64,000 bases of DNA from Treponema sp. (GTDB lineage: Bacteria > Spirochaetota > Spirochaetia > Treponematales > Treponemataceae): NCBI GenBank assembly GCA_017534445.1, contig JAFXWC010000015.1, forward strand, positions 1 through 64,000, written 5' to 3'. A program made the translations under genes and the position numbers. Under the pieces are notes generated by a model. The model saw nothing but the letters and a program-made list of their open reading frames with translations. It had not been told where the DNA came from and searched no databases. The first letter of the stretch is position 1, and each line of letters opens with the position of its first letter. Positions 7,520 through 16,647 of the stretch are shown here, in pieces.

Positions 7520-9001
7520 ATGAATATTTATGCTTCAATAGCAATGACTTTTATACCCCTCGTTACGGTGTATATTTGTTTTTTGCTGCTGGGGAAAGAT
7601 TTCAACAAGTTTCATGGAGCTGCGGCATGTCTTTGCGGACTGTTGGCACTTCTTCCTATTGAACTTGTTTTGATAATGATTCATGCGTGGAATCCATTCG
7701 CCTCTGCAAATTTACCGGGGCGGCTCATAAAGGGATTGCTCGTAAACGGCATCATAGAAGAGTCTGCAAAGATGGCTTTTCTTTTTTTACTGCCCGCCAA
7801 AAAGTCTAAGCTTTCTGCCTTTTTTTCTTATGCAGTGCTTTGCGGGCTTACGCTTGGCTGCCTTGAAACTTTAATCTATTTGATAAACGGAAATAGAAGT
7901 ATAACACTCCGGCTCTTTACCGCTGTGGTAATGCACACATTCTGCTCAGGACTGAGCGGACTTTTTGTGTTCAGCATAAAGCGTCGGAAGGAATTAAAGG
8001 ACAAATCCTTCTTGTGGCTTCCTTTTGTACTTGCGGTTTTGTTCCATGGGTTATACAATTATTATGCCGGTATTTATGGATTTGCGCATTACTTCGCTTA
8101 CGCGGTTATTGCGGCAACCATATTGGAATGTAAATTGCGCTATCAAAGCGTAAAGATAAAATTTGAAAGGAAAGTTTCGGAATCACCGGAACTTAAGAAT
8201 CAAGGAGACGCAAAAAAAATGGCTTTTGGTTTTTTAAAGAAAATTTTAGGCTCATCAGACGAAGAGAAGGCAACTGAAAAAACACAGGTTCAGGAAAGCT
8301 CCCAGACAGTAGCAGAAGACGATGCAACAATTGCAGAAGACGCAACTATGGCAGACGCAAACGCTACGGTTGTAGACGAAGATGATTCATCTGATTCCAC
8401 TTTTGTGCAGCCAGACATGCAGTTTGCACAGCACACATCAGCTGAATTGTATTCAAGCGAACCAACTAGCGACAACAAATTTGTCGAAGACCTTAAGCTC
8501 GTTGACGTATTTGACGAAAGCAAGGAACCTCAGCCAGACATCATAAGCACAGACGAAGCTATGGAGTCTATGGCAAAAGTAGAAAAGAAAGCTGCCTCAA
8601 AGCCAGGAAGAAAGAAGGGCACAACAAGCAAAAAGACTGCCGAAAAGAAAACTACTGCTAAAAAGGCAACGGCAACCAAAAAGACAGCAGAAAAGAAAGC
8701 CACCACAGCAAAGAAAACTGCTGCCAAGAAAGTAACTGCCGCTAAAAAGACAGCAGAAAAGAAGGTAAGCACAGCAAAGAAAGCAGCGGTAAAGACAGCC
8801 AAGACAGCAAAAGCCACAGCAGAAAAGAAGGTAAGCGCCGCAAAGAAAACTGCAGTAAAAACCACAAAATCAGCAGCCAAGGCAACAAAAGCAACAGCCG
8901 CAAAGAAAACAGCAACTGCAAAGGCAACAGTAGCCAAAGCAAAAGCTACTACTGCAAAGAAAACCGCAGCAAAAAAGCCGGCCGCTAAAAAAACAAAATA
9001 A
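7520..9001 (+). CDS. PrsW-like intramembrane protease with long histone-H1-like Lys/Ala tail
   Basis: 493 residues from ATG 7520. The first ~220 form a multi-pass membrane domain with PrsW-type glutamates and histidines: GIIEESAKMAFLFLLPAK (the EExxK site), CGLTLGCLETLIYL, VMHTFCSGLSGLF and VLFHGLYNYYAG. PrsW proteases cut membrane-bound regulators. The last ~260 residues are cytosolic: an acidic region, then ~140 residues of near-repeating KKTA/AKK/TAK units resembling histone H1 or HU tails. At ATG 8219, in frame, a strong AAGGAG ribosome site sits 8 nt upstream and the protein restarts as MAFGFLKKILGSSDEE, a normal-looking N-terminus. The tail may therefore also be made as a separate 260-residue protein, or two genes fused. 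Alternative start considered: GTG 7442. Confidence 0.78.
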   Translation: MNIYASIAMTFIPLVTVYICFLLLGKDFNKFHGAAACLCGLLALLPIELVLIMIHAWNPFASANLPGRLIKGLLVNGIIEESAKMAFLFLLPAKKSKLSAFFSYAVLCGLTLGCLETLIYLINGNRSITLRLFTAVVMHTFCSGLSGLFVFSIKRRKELKDKSFLWLPFVLAVLFHGLYNYYAGIYGFAHYFAYAVIAATILECKLRYQSVKIKFERKVSESPELKNQGDAKKMAFGFLKKILGSSDEEKATEKTQVQESSQTVAEDDATIAEDATMADANATVVDEDDSSDSTFVQPDMQFAQHTSAELYSSEPTSDNKFVEDLKLVDVFDESKEPQPDIISTDEAMESMAKVEKKAASKPGRKKGTTSKKTAEKKTTAKKATATKKTAEKKATTAKKTAAKKVTAAKKTAEKKVSTAKKAAVKTAKTAKATAEKKVSAAKKTAVKTTKSAAKATKATAAKKTATAKATVAKAKATTAKKTAAKKPAAKKTK

Positions 9002-9025
9002 GCTTTTCTAAGCAAGAATAGCCCA

Positions 9026-9070
9026 ACCCCGGACAATGGTAAAAACCAGCTGCTCCGGGGTATTTTTTAT
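9026..9070 (+). terminator. Rho-independent terminator after the PrsW-like gene
   Basis: Stem ACCCCGGA (9026-9033) with TCCGGGGT (9054-9061), followed by a T-rich run to 9070. Confidence 0.85.
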
Positions 9071-9085
9071 TTAAAAATCATTTGC

Positions 9086-9114
9086 TTGCGGTAACAGTTA
9101 TTTTTCTGTTAATA
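9086..9114 (+). promoter_or_regulatory. Leaderless promoter of the outer-membrane barrel gene
   Basis: -35 TTGCGG (9086-9091), 17 bp, -10 TTAATA (9109-9114), 7 nt to ATG 9122. A GTG at 9116 lies between the -10 box and that ATG and is unlikely to be used. Confidence 0.55.
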
Positions 9115-9121
9115 TGTGGAC

Positions 9122-10261
9122 ATGAAAAAACCAAACCTATCCGCAAAACTATTAGTCCTTTGTGCTGCATTCCTCTTGCAGAATCACCTTTTTTCCGCAC
9201 CTTCTGGAAAAACAATAATAACTGTAGGAACAACCCCGTTGCAAAAAGAAGCACAGGAAGACGCCAAGAAAGAATTTGGGGGCGCATACCTTTTGTTCAA
9301 CGGTGAACTTTCCAACGACGTAATGACAGCCGGTGGAAAGCTATACTACCGCCTTCACTCCGCAGCCGAACAGGACGAAAACGCACAAAAACTGGACGTA
9401 AAAAGGGCCTACATAAAAATCCGACCCTTCAAAACAGAAGACCTGGAACTTGGCATGGGAAAGCTCTATTCCTACTATCTTAGCGGCGGCTACTTTGACC
9501 TTAACGAATTCTACACAGGCTCCACACGCTGGGGAAAAACAGGCGTTGGCATAAAGGCTAAAAAGTCAGGCTTTAACGCAGGCGTCGCAATCCCGGTGGA
9601 AGAATCCTACAAAAAATTTGAAGACAATTTTGCCATCAACGGATTTGCAGGCTACGACTTTGCCCCCCTCTTTGACATTCCGCTCAACTTTGGCGCAACC
9701 CTCTTCTACCAGTCAGCCGCAGACGAAGACCCCAAGGAATTTTCCAAAAAAGACCTGAGTTCCGCAGTTTCACTTTTCTACTCCAAAAAAAACGGAGACT
9801 CCCCGCTAAAAAAAATCTCCGCATTCGCATCATATTCATGGAATTCAGAACCCTACGCCGCAAATTCAACATATAAAAACATAGAAAACTACAAGCAAAT
9901 CGGCAAGGCAAAATTTGCCTCATTAAACTTTAAGGTAAACTTTGACTTTGCATCATTCACGCTGGAAGGAGAAGCAGGCCATTCAATGGAAGGTGATTAC
10001 GTCCCCCTCTACGCAGGAACCCAGCTTTTAATCCCGGTAACGCCCTACATAAGCTTGCGCCCACAATTCTTCTACTACGCAGGAGTCAACACAAAAGACT
10101 CCGACCTTTCGCGCACAACATACGTATTCTACCCCCGCCTCATGTTCTACTTTGGCAAAAACACAATCAGCGCCGGTGCCCAATTTGAACGCAGGCAAAC
10201 CACAGCCGAAGACTGGAACCTTGGCTGGAGCATTCCACTTTACTGGGAGTACAAATTCTAA
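9122..10261 (+). CDS. Putative outer-membrane beta-barrel protein
   Basis: 379 residues with a signal peptide (about 1-26, LLVLCAAFLLQNHLFSA). The mature part is made of alternating polar/aromatic strands (GKLYYRLHS, LELGMGKLYSYYLSGGYFDL, LNFGATLFYQSA, YISLRPQFFYYAGV) and ends in Phe (YWEYKF), the usual terminal residue for BAM-inserted barrels. No family name recognised with certainty; it could be a porin or an adhesin-like barrel. The next gene starts on the base after its stop codon, so the two are probably translationally coupled. Start chosen at ATG 9122 because an upstream GTG overlaps the promoter. Confidence 0.75.
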   Translation: MKKPNLSAKLLVLCAAFLLQNHLFSAPSGKTIITVGTTPLQKEAQEDAKKEFGGAYLLFNGELSNDVMTAGGKLYYRLHSAAEQDENAQKLDVKRAYIKIRPFKTEDLELGMGKLYSYYLSGGYFDLNEFYTGSTRWGKTGVGIKAKKSGFNAGVAIPVEESYKKFEDNFAINGFAGYDFAPLFDIPLNFGATLFYQSAADEDPKEFSKKDLSSAVSLFYSKKNGDSPLKKISAFASYSWNSEPYAANSTYKNIENYKQIGKAKFASLNFKVNFDFASFTLEGEAGHSMEGDYVPLYAGTQLLIPVTPYISLRPQFFYYAGVNTKDSDLSRTTYVFYPRLMFYFGKNTISAGAQFERRQTTAEDWNLGWSIPLYWEYKF

Positions 10262-10996
10262 ATGACATTCGACGGAACAGAAAAAATAATTGGCTGCGGT
10301 GCCCAGGCAAAGGTTTTTCTTTACCAGAACTTTGCATACAAGGTTTACAATTCCTCTTACCCCGCTGAATGGATTTTGTTCGAAAAACATCAGCAGCAAG
10401 AAGTAAACAAGGCTGGCCTTTGCCCAATAAAGTACTATGACACAGACGACAGCCACATCATAAAAATGGACTTGGTTAAAGGCGACACTCTGGAAGCAAA
10501 AATAAATGAATGCATTAAGCAAAATTCCCCAGAAAAAGAATCAGAAATTATAAACTATTATAAAATTCTTGCAGAAGCGAATAAATTTGTTCATTCAGCA
10601 AATAAAGACGGCCTAAAAATTCCCCGCCTTTACGACTTTGCGGCACAGGTTTTGATCGGCCAAGACAAGGAGAAAGTTCTTTCCATAATAGAAGAACTGT
10701 CCGGCAGGATGAAGGAATGCATCTGCCACCTGGACCTGCACTTTCTTAACATAATGCTTCTCCACGACGGATCCGGCTACAGAATCATTGACTGGATGAA
10801 CGCACGCATTGCCCCTGCCGTCTTTGACTATGCCCGGACATTCGTTATTTTGGACGAGTTTTCAAAAGAAGCCCTAGAAGTGTACAAACAAGTTGTCCTG
10901 CCAGACCTTTGGTCATCTGGAGTTAGCAAGGAAGATTTTTCGTCTGCAATTCAAGCATGTACAATTCTAAGGCAGCGGGAAAAAACTTTGGGGTAA
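10262..10996 (+). CDS. Aminoglycoside-phosphotransferase/choline-kinase-like protein
   Basis: 244 residues of protein-kinase fold. The N-lobe has a nucleotide loop (GCGAQAKVF) and candidate lysine (AYKVYN). The C-lobe has the phosphotransferase catalytic motif CHLDLHFLNIM (HxDxxxxN) and the metal-binding segment YRIIDWMNA in place of DFG. This combination is typical of the APH/choline kinase superfamily, which phosphorylates small hydroxyl compounds; the substrate cannot be inferred. Its ATG directly follows the stop of the barrel gene with no ribosome site, so translation must be coupled. A link between an outer-membrane barrel and a small-molecule kinase is odd and may be only co-transcription. 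Confidence 0.75.
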   Translation: MTFDGTEKIIGCGAQAKVFLYQNFAYKVYNSSYPAEWILFEKHQQQEVNKAGLCPIKYYDTDDSHIIKMDLVKGDTLEAKINECIKQNSPEKESEIINYYKILAEANKFVHSANKDGLKIPRLYDFAAQVLIGQDKEKVLSIIEELSGRMKECICHLDLHFLNIMLLHDGSGYRIIDWMNARIAPAVFDYARTFVILDEFSKEALEVYKQVVLPDLWSSGVSKEDFSSAIQACTILRQREKTLG

Positions 10997-11007
10997 TGCT
11001 TCCTAGG

Positions 11008-11415
11008 CTAGAATTCTTTGCCCAGAGGACTTTCTCCGTCAAGAAGCGTAATTTCTATTATGTCAAACAAAGGGTAGTCCTTGTAAGACACAACGTAAGA
11101 GACAGGGCCAACTTCATCAGGAACAAGAATTCCTATGTGCTCCCCCTGAGTTATTAGCTTGATATTGGTGCAAGTGTCTCTGCTTCCGGTTTTATCCAGA
11201 TGGAAAGCTCCAAGCGGTTCACGAGCAATATATTTTTCATCGTCTTTGTCCAAAAAATATGCAATGCAGTCAAAGTTGGAAGCCTTTGTCTGGTTTATAA
11301 CCTTTATCTGGTTGTAGCGGCCTTCCGAACCACCAACTGTGAAGCGTATTTTTTCCGCATACAATCCGCCAATACAAAATAAAGCACAAAGCATAGATAC
11401 AATTATCTTTTTCAT
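11008..11415 (-). CDS. Small exported protein of unknown function
   Basis: 135 residues with a clear signal peptide (MKKIIVSMLCALFCIGGLYA). The mature ~115 residues look like a small beta-rich domain (IRFTVGGSEGRYNQIKVIN, then IKLITQGEHIGILVPDEVG) and carry two cysteines that could form a disulfide. No family recognised. An AGAGG ribosome site precedes the ATG. It converges on the kinase-like gene with an 11-nt gap. Confidence 0.7.
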   Translation of the reverse strand: MKKIIVSMLCALFCIGGLYAEKIRFTVGGSEGRYNQIKVINQTKASNFDCIAYFLDKDDEKYIAREPLGAFHLDKTGSRDTCTNIKLITQGEHIGILVPDEVGPVSYVVSYKDYPLFDIIEITLLDGESPLGKEF

Positions 11416-11659
11416 AAGAACCTCTTATTAATAAAACACCTGTAAAAAACAAATGTGTCACTTTTAAATTTGAGCGCAGTAAAACACGTACAGCAGGCGT
11501 TGCGGGCGGCGTTTGAGCCCGCAGAGGGGGTAGGCGGAAATGAGCGAAGCGAATTGGAGCCGAGGGGGAGACTTCCCCTTCCTTGGGTATGAATTATCCT
11601 TCACTATGCAAAAGAATCGCTTTGTTGCATAAAGACCAAAATTCTTCTATAATACACCC
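11416..11659. other. Intergenic region with GC-rich stretch and purL promoter
   Basis: Divergent spacer between the small exported protein and purL. Bases ~11480-11580 are GC-rich with AGGCGTTGCGGGCGGCG and a GAGCGAAGCGAATTGGAGC stretch; they do not match the dispersed element family found elsewhere here. The last 35 bases are the purL promoter. No reading frame is convincing. Confidence 0.5.
11625..11653 (+). promoter_or_regulatory. Leaderless promoter of purL
   Basis: -35 TTGCAT (11625-11630), 17 bp, perfect -10 TATAAT (11648-11653), then ACACCC and ATG 11660. This is the clearest leaderless arrangement in the window. Confidence 0.75.
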
Positions 11660-14600
11660 ATGGTTCGTATCTACGTAGAAAGAAAGGCCGGCTTTGCAAA
11701 CGAAGCGGCGCGGATTTATTCCGAAATAAGCGGTTTTTTGGGAATTGGCGGTGTTACCGGTGTTCGTTACCTGAACCGGTACGATATAGAAAATGTTTCT
11801 GACGCTGTTGCAAAATTGGCAGCCACACGCATTTTCTCAGAACCCCAGTCGGACAATGTTTTCTTTGAAGATTTTGAAGTGCCCGCAGGTTCAACTCAGA
11901 TTATCTGGGAATACCTGCCTGGACAGTACGACCAGCGTGCGGATTCTGCAGAGCAGTGCCTTAGCCTTTTGCGTGAAGGTCTAAAAGGTTCCGTTACGGT
12001 TGGCACAGAACCTCCCCGCGTAAAATGCGCAAAAATCGTTTTGCTTAGCGGAAACGTTGCCGCTAGCGACGTAGAAAAAATTCAGCACTACCTTATAAAC
12101 CCGGTAGACAGCCGTTTGGCAGATTCAGCAAAGCCAAAGACTCTGCAAATGCAAACCCATGTTCCCGGAGACATAGAAATTGTAACAGGCTTTATCTCTT
12201 TGAACGAAAAGGACCTTGAAGCCTACCGCAACCAGCTTGGCCTTGCAATGGACTTTGCAGACATCAAGTGGATGCAGGATTACTTTAAGAAGATTAACCG
12301 CGACCCAACCATTACGGAGATCCGCGTTCTTGACACTTACTGGAGCGACCACTGCCGCCACACAACATTCAACACGATTCTTAAGGACATTCAGATAGAA
12401 GACGGTCCTTATGCAGACCTTTTCCGTTCAAGCTACCAGCACTACACGGACATGAGGGCAGACCTCTACGCAAACCGTCCGGACAAGAAAGTAACCCTTA
12501 TGGACATGGCCTGCATTGGTGCAAAATACCTTCGTGCCCACGGCGGCCTAAAAGAACTGGAAGTTAGCGAAGAAAACAACGCCTGTTCCATTTACATTGA
12601 CGTTCATTATACAACAGATGCTTCCGGCAAGCCCTTGGCAAAAGAAGAAACTGAACGCTGGCTTCTTGAATTCAAGAACGAAACCCACAACCACCCAACG
12701 GAAATTGAACCCTTTGGTGGAGCTGCAACATGTATTGGAGGAGCAATCCGTGACCCGCTTAGCGCACGCTCTTGGGTTTACCAGGCACTCCGCGTAACAG
12801 GAGCGGCAGACCCAACAGTTCCTCTTAACCAGACCCTGCCCGGAAAGCTCCCGCAGATGAAGCTTACCCGCGAGGCTGCCCAAGGCTTCTCTTCTTACGG
12901 AAACCAGATTGGCCTAACCACTGGCCAGGTTGCAGAAGTTTACCACCCAGGTTACCTTGCAAAGCGCATGGAACTTGGTGCGGTTATTGCCGCTGCCCCA
13001 GTTGACCTTGTTCTCCGCGAAACCCCGGAAGCCGGAGACATTATCATTTTGCTTGGCGGAGGAACAGGACGCGACGGTATTGGTGGAGCTACAGGTTCTT
13101 CCAAAGTTCACACACAAAAGTCCGTTACTACAGCCGCCGCAGAAGTTCAAAAGGGAAATGCCGTAGAAGAGAGAAAGATTCAGCGCCTCTTCCGCAACAA
13201 AGAAGCATGCCTTATGATCCGCCGCTGCAACGACTTTGGTGCTGGTGGCGTAAGCGTAGCCGTTGGAGAACTAGCACCTGGTCTTGACATTAACTTGGAT
13301 GCAGTTCCCAAGAAGTATGAAGGCCTTGACGGAACCGAACTTGCAATAAGCGAAAGCCAGGAACGCATGGCAGTTGTTGTCCGCAAAGAAAACGTACAGA
13401 AGTTCATCGAAGCCGCAAACGCAGAAAACCTTAACGCAGTTGTTGTTGCAACCGTTACGGACACAAACCGCATGGTAATGAAGTGGCGCGGAAAAACAAT
13501 CGTAGACATTGACCGCTCATTCATAGACACGGCAGGTGCCCCACACGAAGCAGAAGCCCTTTTGGAAAGCCCTGCAGAACCAAAAGAATCGCCTCTCGTA
13601 AATCCGCTTGAAAGCGTTGCAAAAGTCTTGGGCAATAACCCGGATTCAGCCGCAGTAGAAAAAGCCTGGATTGCAAACATGCAGGACCTTGCCTGCTGCT
13701 CACAGCGTGGCTTGGGAGAAGGCTTTGACGGTTCAATCGGTGCGTCATCAGTTCTTATGCCTTATGGCGGAAAGTACCAGTGCACACCGGAAGCCGGTAT
13801 GGCCGCAAAGATTCCGGTTCTTTCTCCCCGCGAAACTTCCACCGTCAGCCTTATGAGCTACGGCTTTGACCCCCGCGTTGCCCAGTGGTCTGCATGGCAC
13901 GGCGGACAGACAGCTGTATTGTCAAGCCTTGCAAAGATTACATGTCTTGGAGGACGCGCATCTACTTGCTACCTCTCTTTCCAGGAATTCTTTGGACGCG
14001 CTGTAGACAAAAAGACCTGGGGCTACCCCGCAGCAGCCCTGCTTGGAGCCTTGGACGCACAGAATTCCATGGGCACAGGTTCAATCGGCGGCAAGGACAG
14101 CATGAGCGGAACCTTTGAAAAACTCAACGTTCCACACACACTCGTAAGCTTTGCCGTAACAACCGACACCGCAAAGAACATCAGAAGCGGTTCATTCCAG
14201 AAAGCCGGAAACGGAATTTACCTTGTAAGCGTTCCATATTCACAAGCCCTTGCACCAGACTTTGAAACCTTCAAGCAGAACTCCGAAGTTCTCTACAAGC
14301 TTAATGCCAGCGGAAAAATCAGCGCAATGTACCCGGTAACTGCCGGCGGTATTGCAGAAGCCGTAAGCAAAATGGCAATGGGCAACAGAATCGGTGCTGC
14401 AATTAGGATGATTCCAGAAAGCGCAACCGCTGCCGAGCTTGGCCTTGAAGTAAGCGCACGCGACCTCTTTACCCCGCTCTACGGTTCAATCATCGTGGAA
14501 AGCGCAGAAGACCTGGAAGCTGTTGCAGACTTTGCAGAAGGAACAGTTGTAAAGCTTGGAGAAACAACAGCAGAAAAATCAATCAACGTCTTTGGCACAA

Positions 14601-15622
14601 CAATCGCCCTGGACAAGATAGAAAAAGCCTGGGAAGAAAAACTTTCTGTCGTATTCCCTCCGGTAAGCGGCAAAAAGGAACAGGACGCACTTGAAGACTG
14701 GGCAAAGAAAGAGCACGAATCCCTTGCAAAAGCACGCGCAAGCTTCAACATTAAGAATCTTCCTGCATCAAAGCCACGCGTAATCATCCCCGTATTCCCA
14801 GGAACAAACTGCGAGTACGACATGGCACGCGCATTCAACCTGAACGGAGCGGAAACAAAGATTATGGTATTCCGCAACCGCACGCCGGAAGAACTTTCTC
14901 AAAGCCTCAAGGACTTTGCAAAAGAAATTCAGGAGGCACAGATTCTTGCATTCTCGGGCGGATTCAGCAGCGGAGACGAACCCGACGGTTCCGGCAAATA
15001 CATTGCAAACGTAATCCGCGAGCACCAGGTAGCAGACGCAATCATGGACTTGCTCAAAAAGCGCAACGGCCTTGTACTTGGCATCTGCAACGGATTCCAG
15101 GCCCTTATCAAGACAGGCCTTGTCCCCTACGGAGAAATCCGCGACATGACGGACAAAACGCCAACCCTTACCTTTAACAATGTTGGCCGCCTCGTAAGCC
15201 GCGTGGTCCGCACAAGAATCGTAAGCGCAAACAGCCCCTGGGCACTGGACAAAAGCGTCCTTGAACCAAAGATGCACCTAATCCCCGTAAGCCACGGAGA
15301 AGGCCGCATTGTAATGGAAAAGGACCTTGCCAAACAGCTCTTCCAGGCAGGACAAGTCTTTACCCAGTACGTAGACGAAAACGGCATGCCAAGCATCAGC
15401 GAACCGGATAACCCCAACGGCAGCCTCTTTGCAATCGAAGGCCTCACAAGCCCCGACGGACACGTCCTCGGCAAAATGGGACACAACGAGCGCACCGTAG
15501 GCCTTGACGCAAACGGTTCATCCGCAGACCTAATCAAAAACATTGCCGTGGAGGGCATTGCAAGCAAAAACGAAAACTCCTGCCAGAACATTTTCCGCGC
15601 AGGCGTTTCCTATTTTGCATAA
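11660..15622 (+). CDS. purL: Phosphoribosylformylglycinamidine synthase, long single-chain form
   Basis: Converts FGAR, glutamine and ATP to FGAM in purine synthesis. 1320 residues, the length of the large PurL that carries its own glutaminase. Order: N-terminal PurS-like domain; linker with DTYWSDHCRHTTFN; two AIRS-type synthetase halves (FKNETHNHPTEIEPFGGAAT as the ATP/substrate loop, GGGTGRDGIGGATGSS, and GSIGGKDSMSGTF); C-terminal class I amidotransferase with nucleophile Cys1143 in LGICNGFQAL and a catalytic histidine in PVSHGEGR. Complete, with no frameshift. It stands alone with no other pur gene nearby. No ribosome site; translated from a predicted leaderless mRNA. Confidence 0.97.
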   Translation: MVRIYVERKAGFANEAARIYSEISGFLGIGGVTGVRYLNRYDIENVSDAVAKLAATRIFSEPQSDNVFFEDFEVPAGSTQIIWEYLPGQYDQRADSAEQCLSLLREGLKGSVTVGTEPPRVKCAKIVLLSGNVAASDVEKIQHYLINPVDSRLADSAKPKTLQMQTHVPGDIEIVTGFISLNEKDLEAYRNQLGLAMDFADIKWMQDYFKKINRDPTITEIRVLDTYWSDHCRHTTFNTILKDIQIEDGPYADLFRSSYQHYTDMRADLYANRPDKKVTLMDMACIGAKYLRAHGGLKELEVSEENNACSIYIDVHYTTDASGKPLAKEETERWLLEFKNETHNHPTEIEPFGGAATCIGGAIRDPLSARSWVYQALRVTGAADPTVPLNQTLPGKLPQMKLTREAAQGFSSYGNQIGLTTGQVAEVYHPGYLAKRMELGAVIAAAPVDLVLRETPEAGDIIILLGGGTGRDGIGGATGSSKVHTQKSVTTAAAEVQKGNAVEERKIQRLFRNKEACLMIRRCNDFGAGGVSVAVGELAPGLDINLDAVPKKYEGLDGTELAISESQERMAVVVRKENVQKFIEAANAENLNAVVVATVTDTNRMVMKWRGKTIVDIDRSFIDTAGAPHEAEALLESPAEPKESPLVNPLESVAKVLGNNPDSAAVEKAWIANMQDLACCSQRGLGEGFDGSIGASSVLMPYGGKYQCTPEAGMAAKIPVLSPRETSTVSLMSYGFDPRVAQWSAWHGGQTAVLSSLAKITCLGGRASTCYLSFQEFFGRAVDKKTWGYPAAALLGALDAQNSMGTGSIGGKDSMSGTFEKLNVPHTLVSFAVTTDTAKNIRSGSFQKAGNGIYLVSVPYSQALAPDFETFKQNSEVLYKLNASGKISAMYPVTAGGIAEAVSKMAMGNRIGAAIRMIPESATAAELGLEVSARDLFTPLYGSIIVESAEDLEAVADFAEGTVVKLGETTAEKSINVFGTTIALDKIEKAWEEKLSVVFPPVSGKKEQDALEDWAKKEHESLAKARASFNIKNLPASKPRVIIPVFPGTNCEYDMARAFNLNGAETKIMVFRNRTPEELSQSLKDFAKEIQEAQILAFSGGFSSGDEPDGSGKYIANVIREHQVADAIMDLLKKRNGLVLGICNGFQALIKTGLVPYGEIRDMTDKTPTLTFNNVGRLVSRVVRTRIVSANSPWALDKSVLEPKMHLIPVSHGEGRIVMEKDLAKQLFQAGQVFTQYVDENGMPSISEPDNPNGSLFAIEGLTSPDGHVLGKMGHNERTVGLDANGSSADLIKNIAVEGIASKNENSCQNIFRAGVSYFA

Positions 15623-15730
15623 AGCAAACAAATAAAAACCCTGGGACAGTTTTTCTGGAAGATTTTTTTTCTTATCTGGAGCCGCTTTTTCCTGTAAAAC
15701 TGCCCCTTCGGGGAGGCCTTTTGGAACGGG

Positions 15731-15811
15731 CTTTCCGGGGTTCCGCGGGCCCCTTCCCGCTCCATTGCTTCGCAACGGCTGCGCCGCCCCTCCAATCCCG
15801 GCTAGGCTTAA
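15731..15811 (+). repeat. Dispersed intergenic element, core copy
   Basis: Contains GGGGTTCCGCGGG, CCCTTCCCGCTCCATTGC, CGCAACG and GCCCCTCCA, then TAGGCTTA. The same string, with small changes, is at 50671-50752, and its right half is in inverted orientation at 19927-20019. It is open in several frames and adds a false N-terminus to the downstream gene. Confidence 0.75.
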
Positions 15812-15846
15812 TGGCAAGTAAGCCAACCGCACAAGAAGGAGCAAAT

Positions 15847-16554
15847 ATGAAAAAACTTGCACTGGTATTTTTATTCATCCTATCAGGAATGTCGCTTATG
15901 TTTCCAGAAAAAGCCAAGACAAATTCCCAGACGGACGCCTATGAATATGAAGAAGACGGCGATGATTACGATGCTGAACTTAAAAAACTTTCCAGGCTAA
16001 GCCCCAAAGAATTGTGCGAGCTTTTATCCACGGAAGAAAACGAAAACTTCATTACGCTTTACGCCCTAACCTTGATAAAAGAAGGTTTTGATGCCGACAA
16101 AAATATTCCTCAGGTAACAGAAAAGCGCTTCAAAGAAATCCTAAAAGAAATTGTAAATCTGGAAAGCAAAATCCAAAAGAAAATAAAAAAATCAGGCTAC
16201 GAAAAAAAAGACGGCTATGCTTACCAAAAAGCCTTCGGCAACACATTCCTGGTAAACCTAAAGGCAGACACTCCCTATGCCTACCATAAAATCCACAACC
16301 CGGAGCCAGCCAACGGTCTGAACAACTTTATCAGCGTTTTCTATACGCGCCCCAGCAGAAAAGGCTACATAATCTTTACAGGCCTCAGACTTAATCTGGA
16401 CAGCTCAGTTAGTGAGGAACTAGACCTTGACGAAGAAACTTTTGCCGAAATATACAAAGAATGCGAAGAAAGCTCAACATTTACAACTTCATTAAAAATA
16501 GCAGGCAAAGAATACACGGTCTTTTTCCAGGATATAGAAGACGACTTAGAATGA
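15847..16554 (+). CDS. Exported protein of unknown function
   Basis: 235 residues. Signal peptide MKKLALVFLFILSGMSLMF, then an acidic linker (YEYEEDGDDYD) and an alpha/beta domain with charged helices (ELKKLSRLSPKELCELLST; KEILKEIVNLESKIQKKIKK). A C-terminal stretch VFYTRPSRKGYIIFTGLRL looks beta-rich. No family recognised. Start chosen at 15847 for its AAGGAG ribosome site and signal peptide; the open frame runs upstream only because the preceding repeat element lacks stops. It begins a run of four or five same-strand genes of unknown function. Confidence 0.75.
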   Translation: MKKLALVFLFILSGMSLMFPEKAKTNSQTDAYEYEEDGDDYDAELKKLSRLSPKELCELLSTEENENFITLYALTLIKEGFDADKNIPQVTEKRFKEILKEIVNLESKIQKKIKKSGYEKKDGYAYQKAFGNTFLVNLKADTPYAYHKIHNPEPANGLNNFISVFYTRPSRKGYIIFTGLRLNLDSSVSEELDLDEETFAEIYKECEESSTFTTSLKIAGKEYTVFFQDIEDDLE

Positions 16555-16581
16555 ACAAATTCGACTTTAAACGATCCTGTC

Positions 16582-16610
16582 ATTATCGGGCTTGACCCGG
16601 TAATCTTTTT
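16582..16610 (+). terminator. Hairpin terminator between two unknown genes
   Basis: Stem ATTATCGGG (16582-16590) with CCCGGTAAT (16596-16604), one G-U pair, loop CTTGA, followed by C and five T. Confidence 0.7.
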
Positions 16611-16647
16611 AAGCAGAAGTGATATTCAAGCATATAAAGAGAGAATC

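Noticed and set aside
8530-9036. Long minus-strand ORF of Ala/Val/Phe composition opposite the Lys/Ala tail
   Set aside because: It is the complement of a repetitive AAA/GCA-rich coding region, with no ribosome site or signal, and the plus-strand frame is clearly the coding one.
11470-11590. A further copy of the dispersed element
   Set aside because: It is GC-rich but lacks the CTCCATTGC core and both end motifs.
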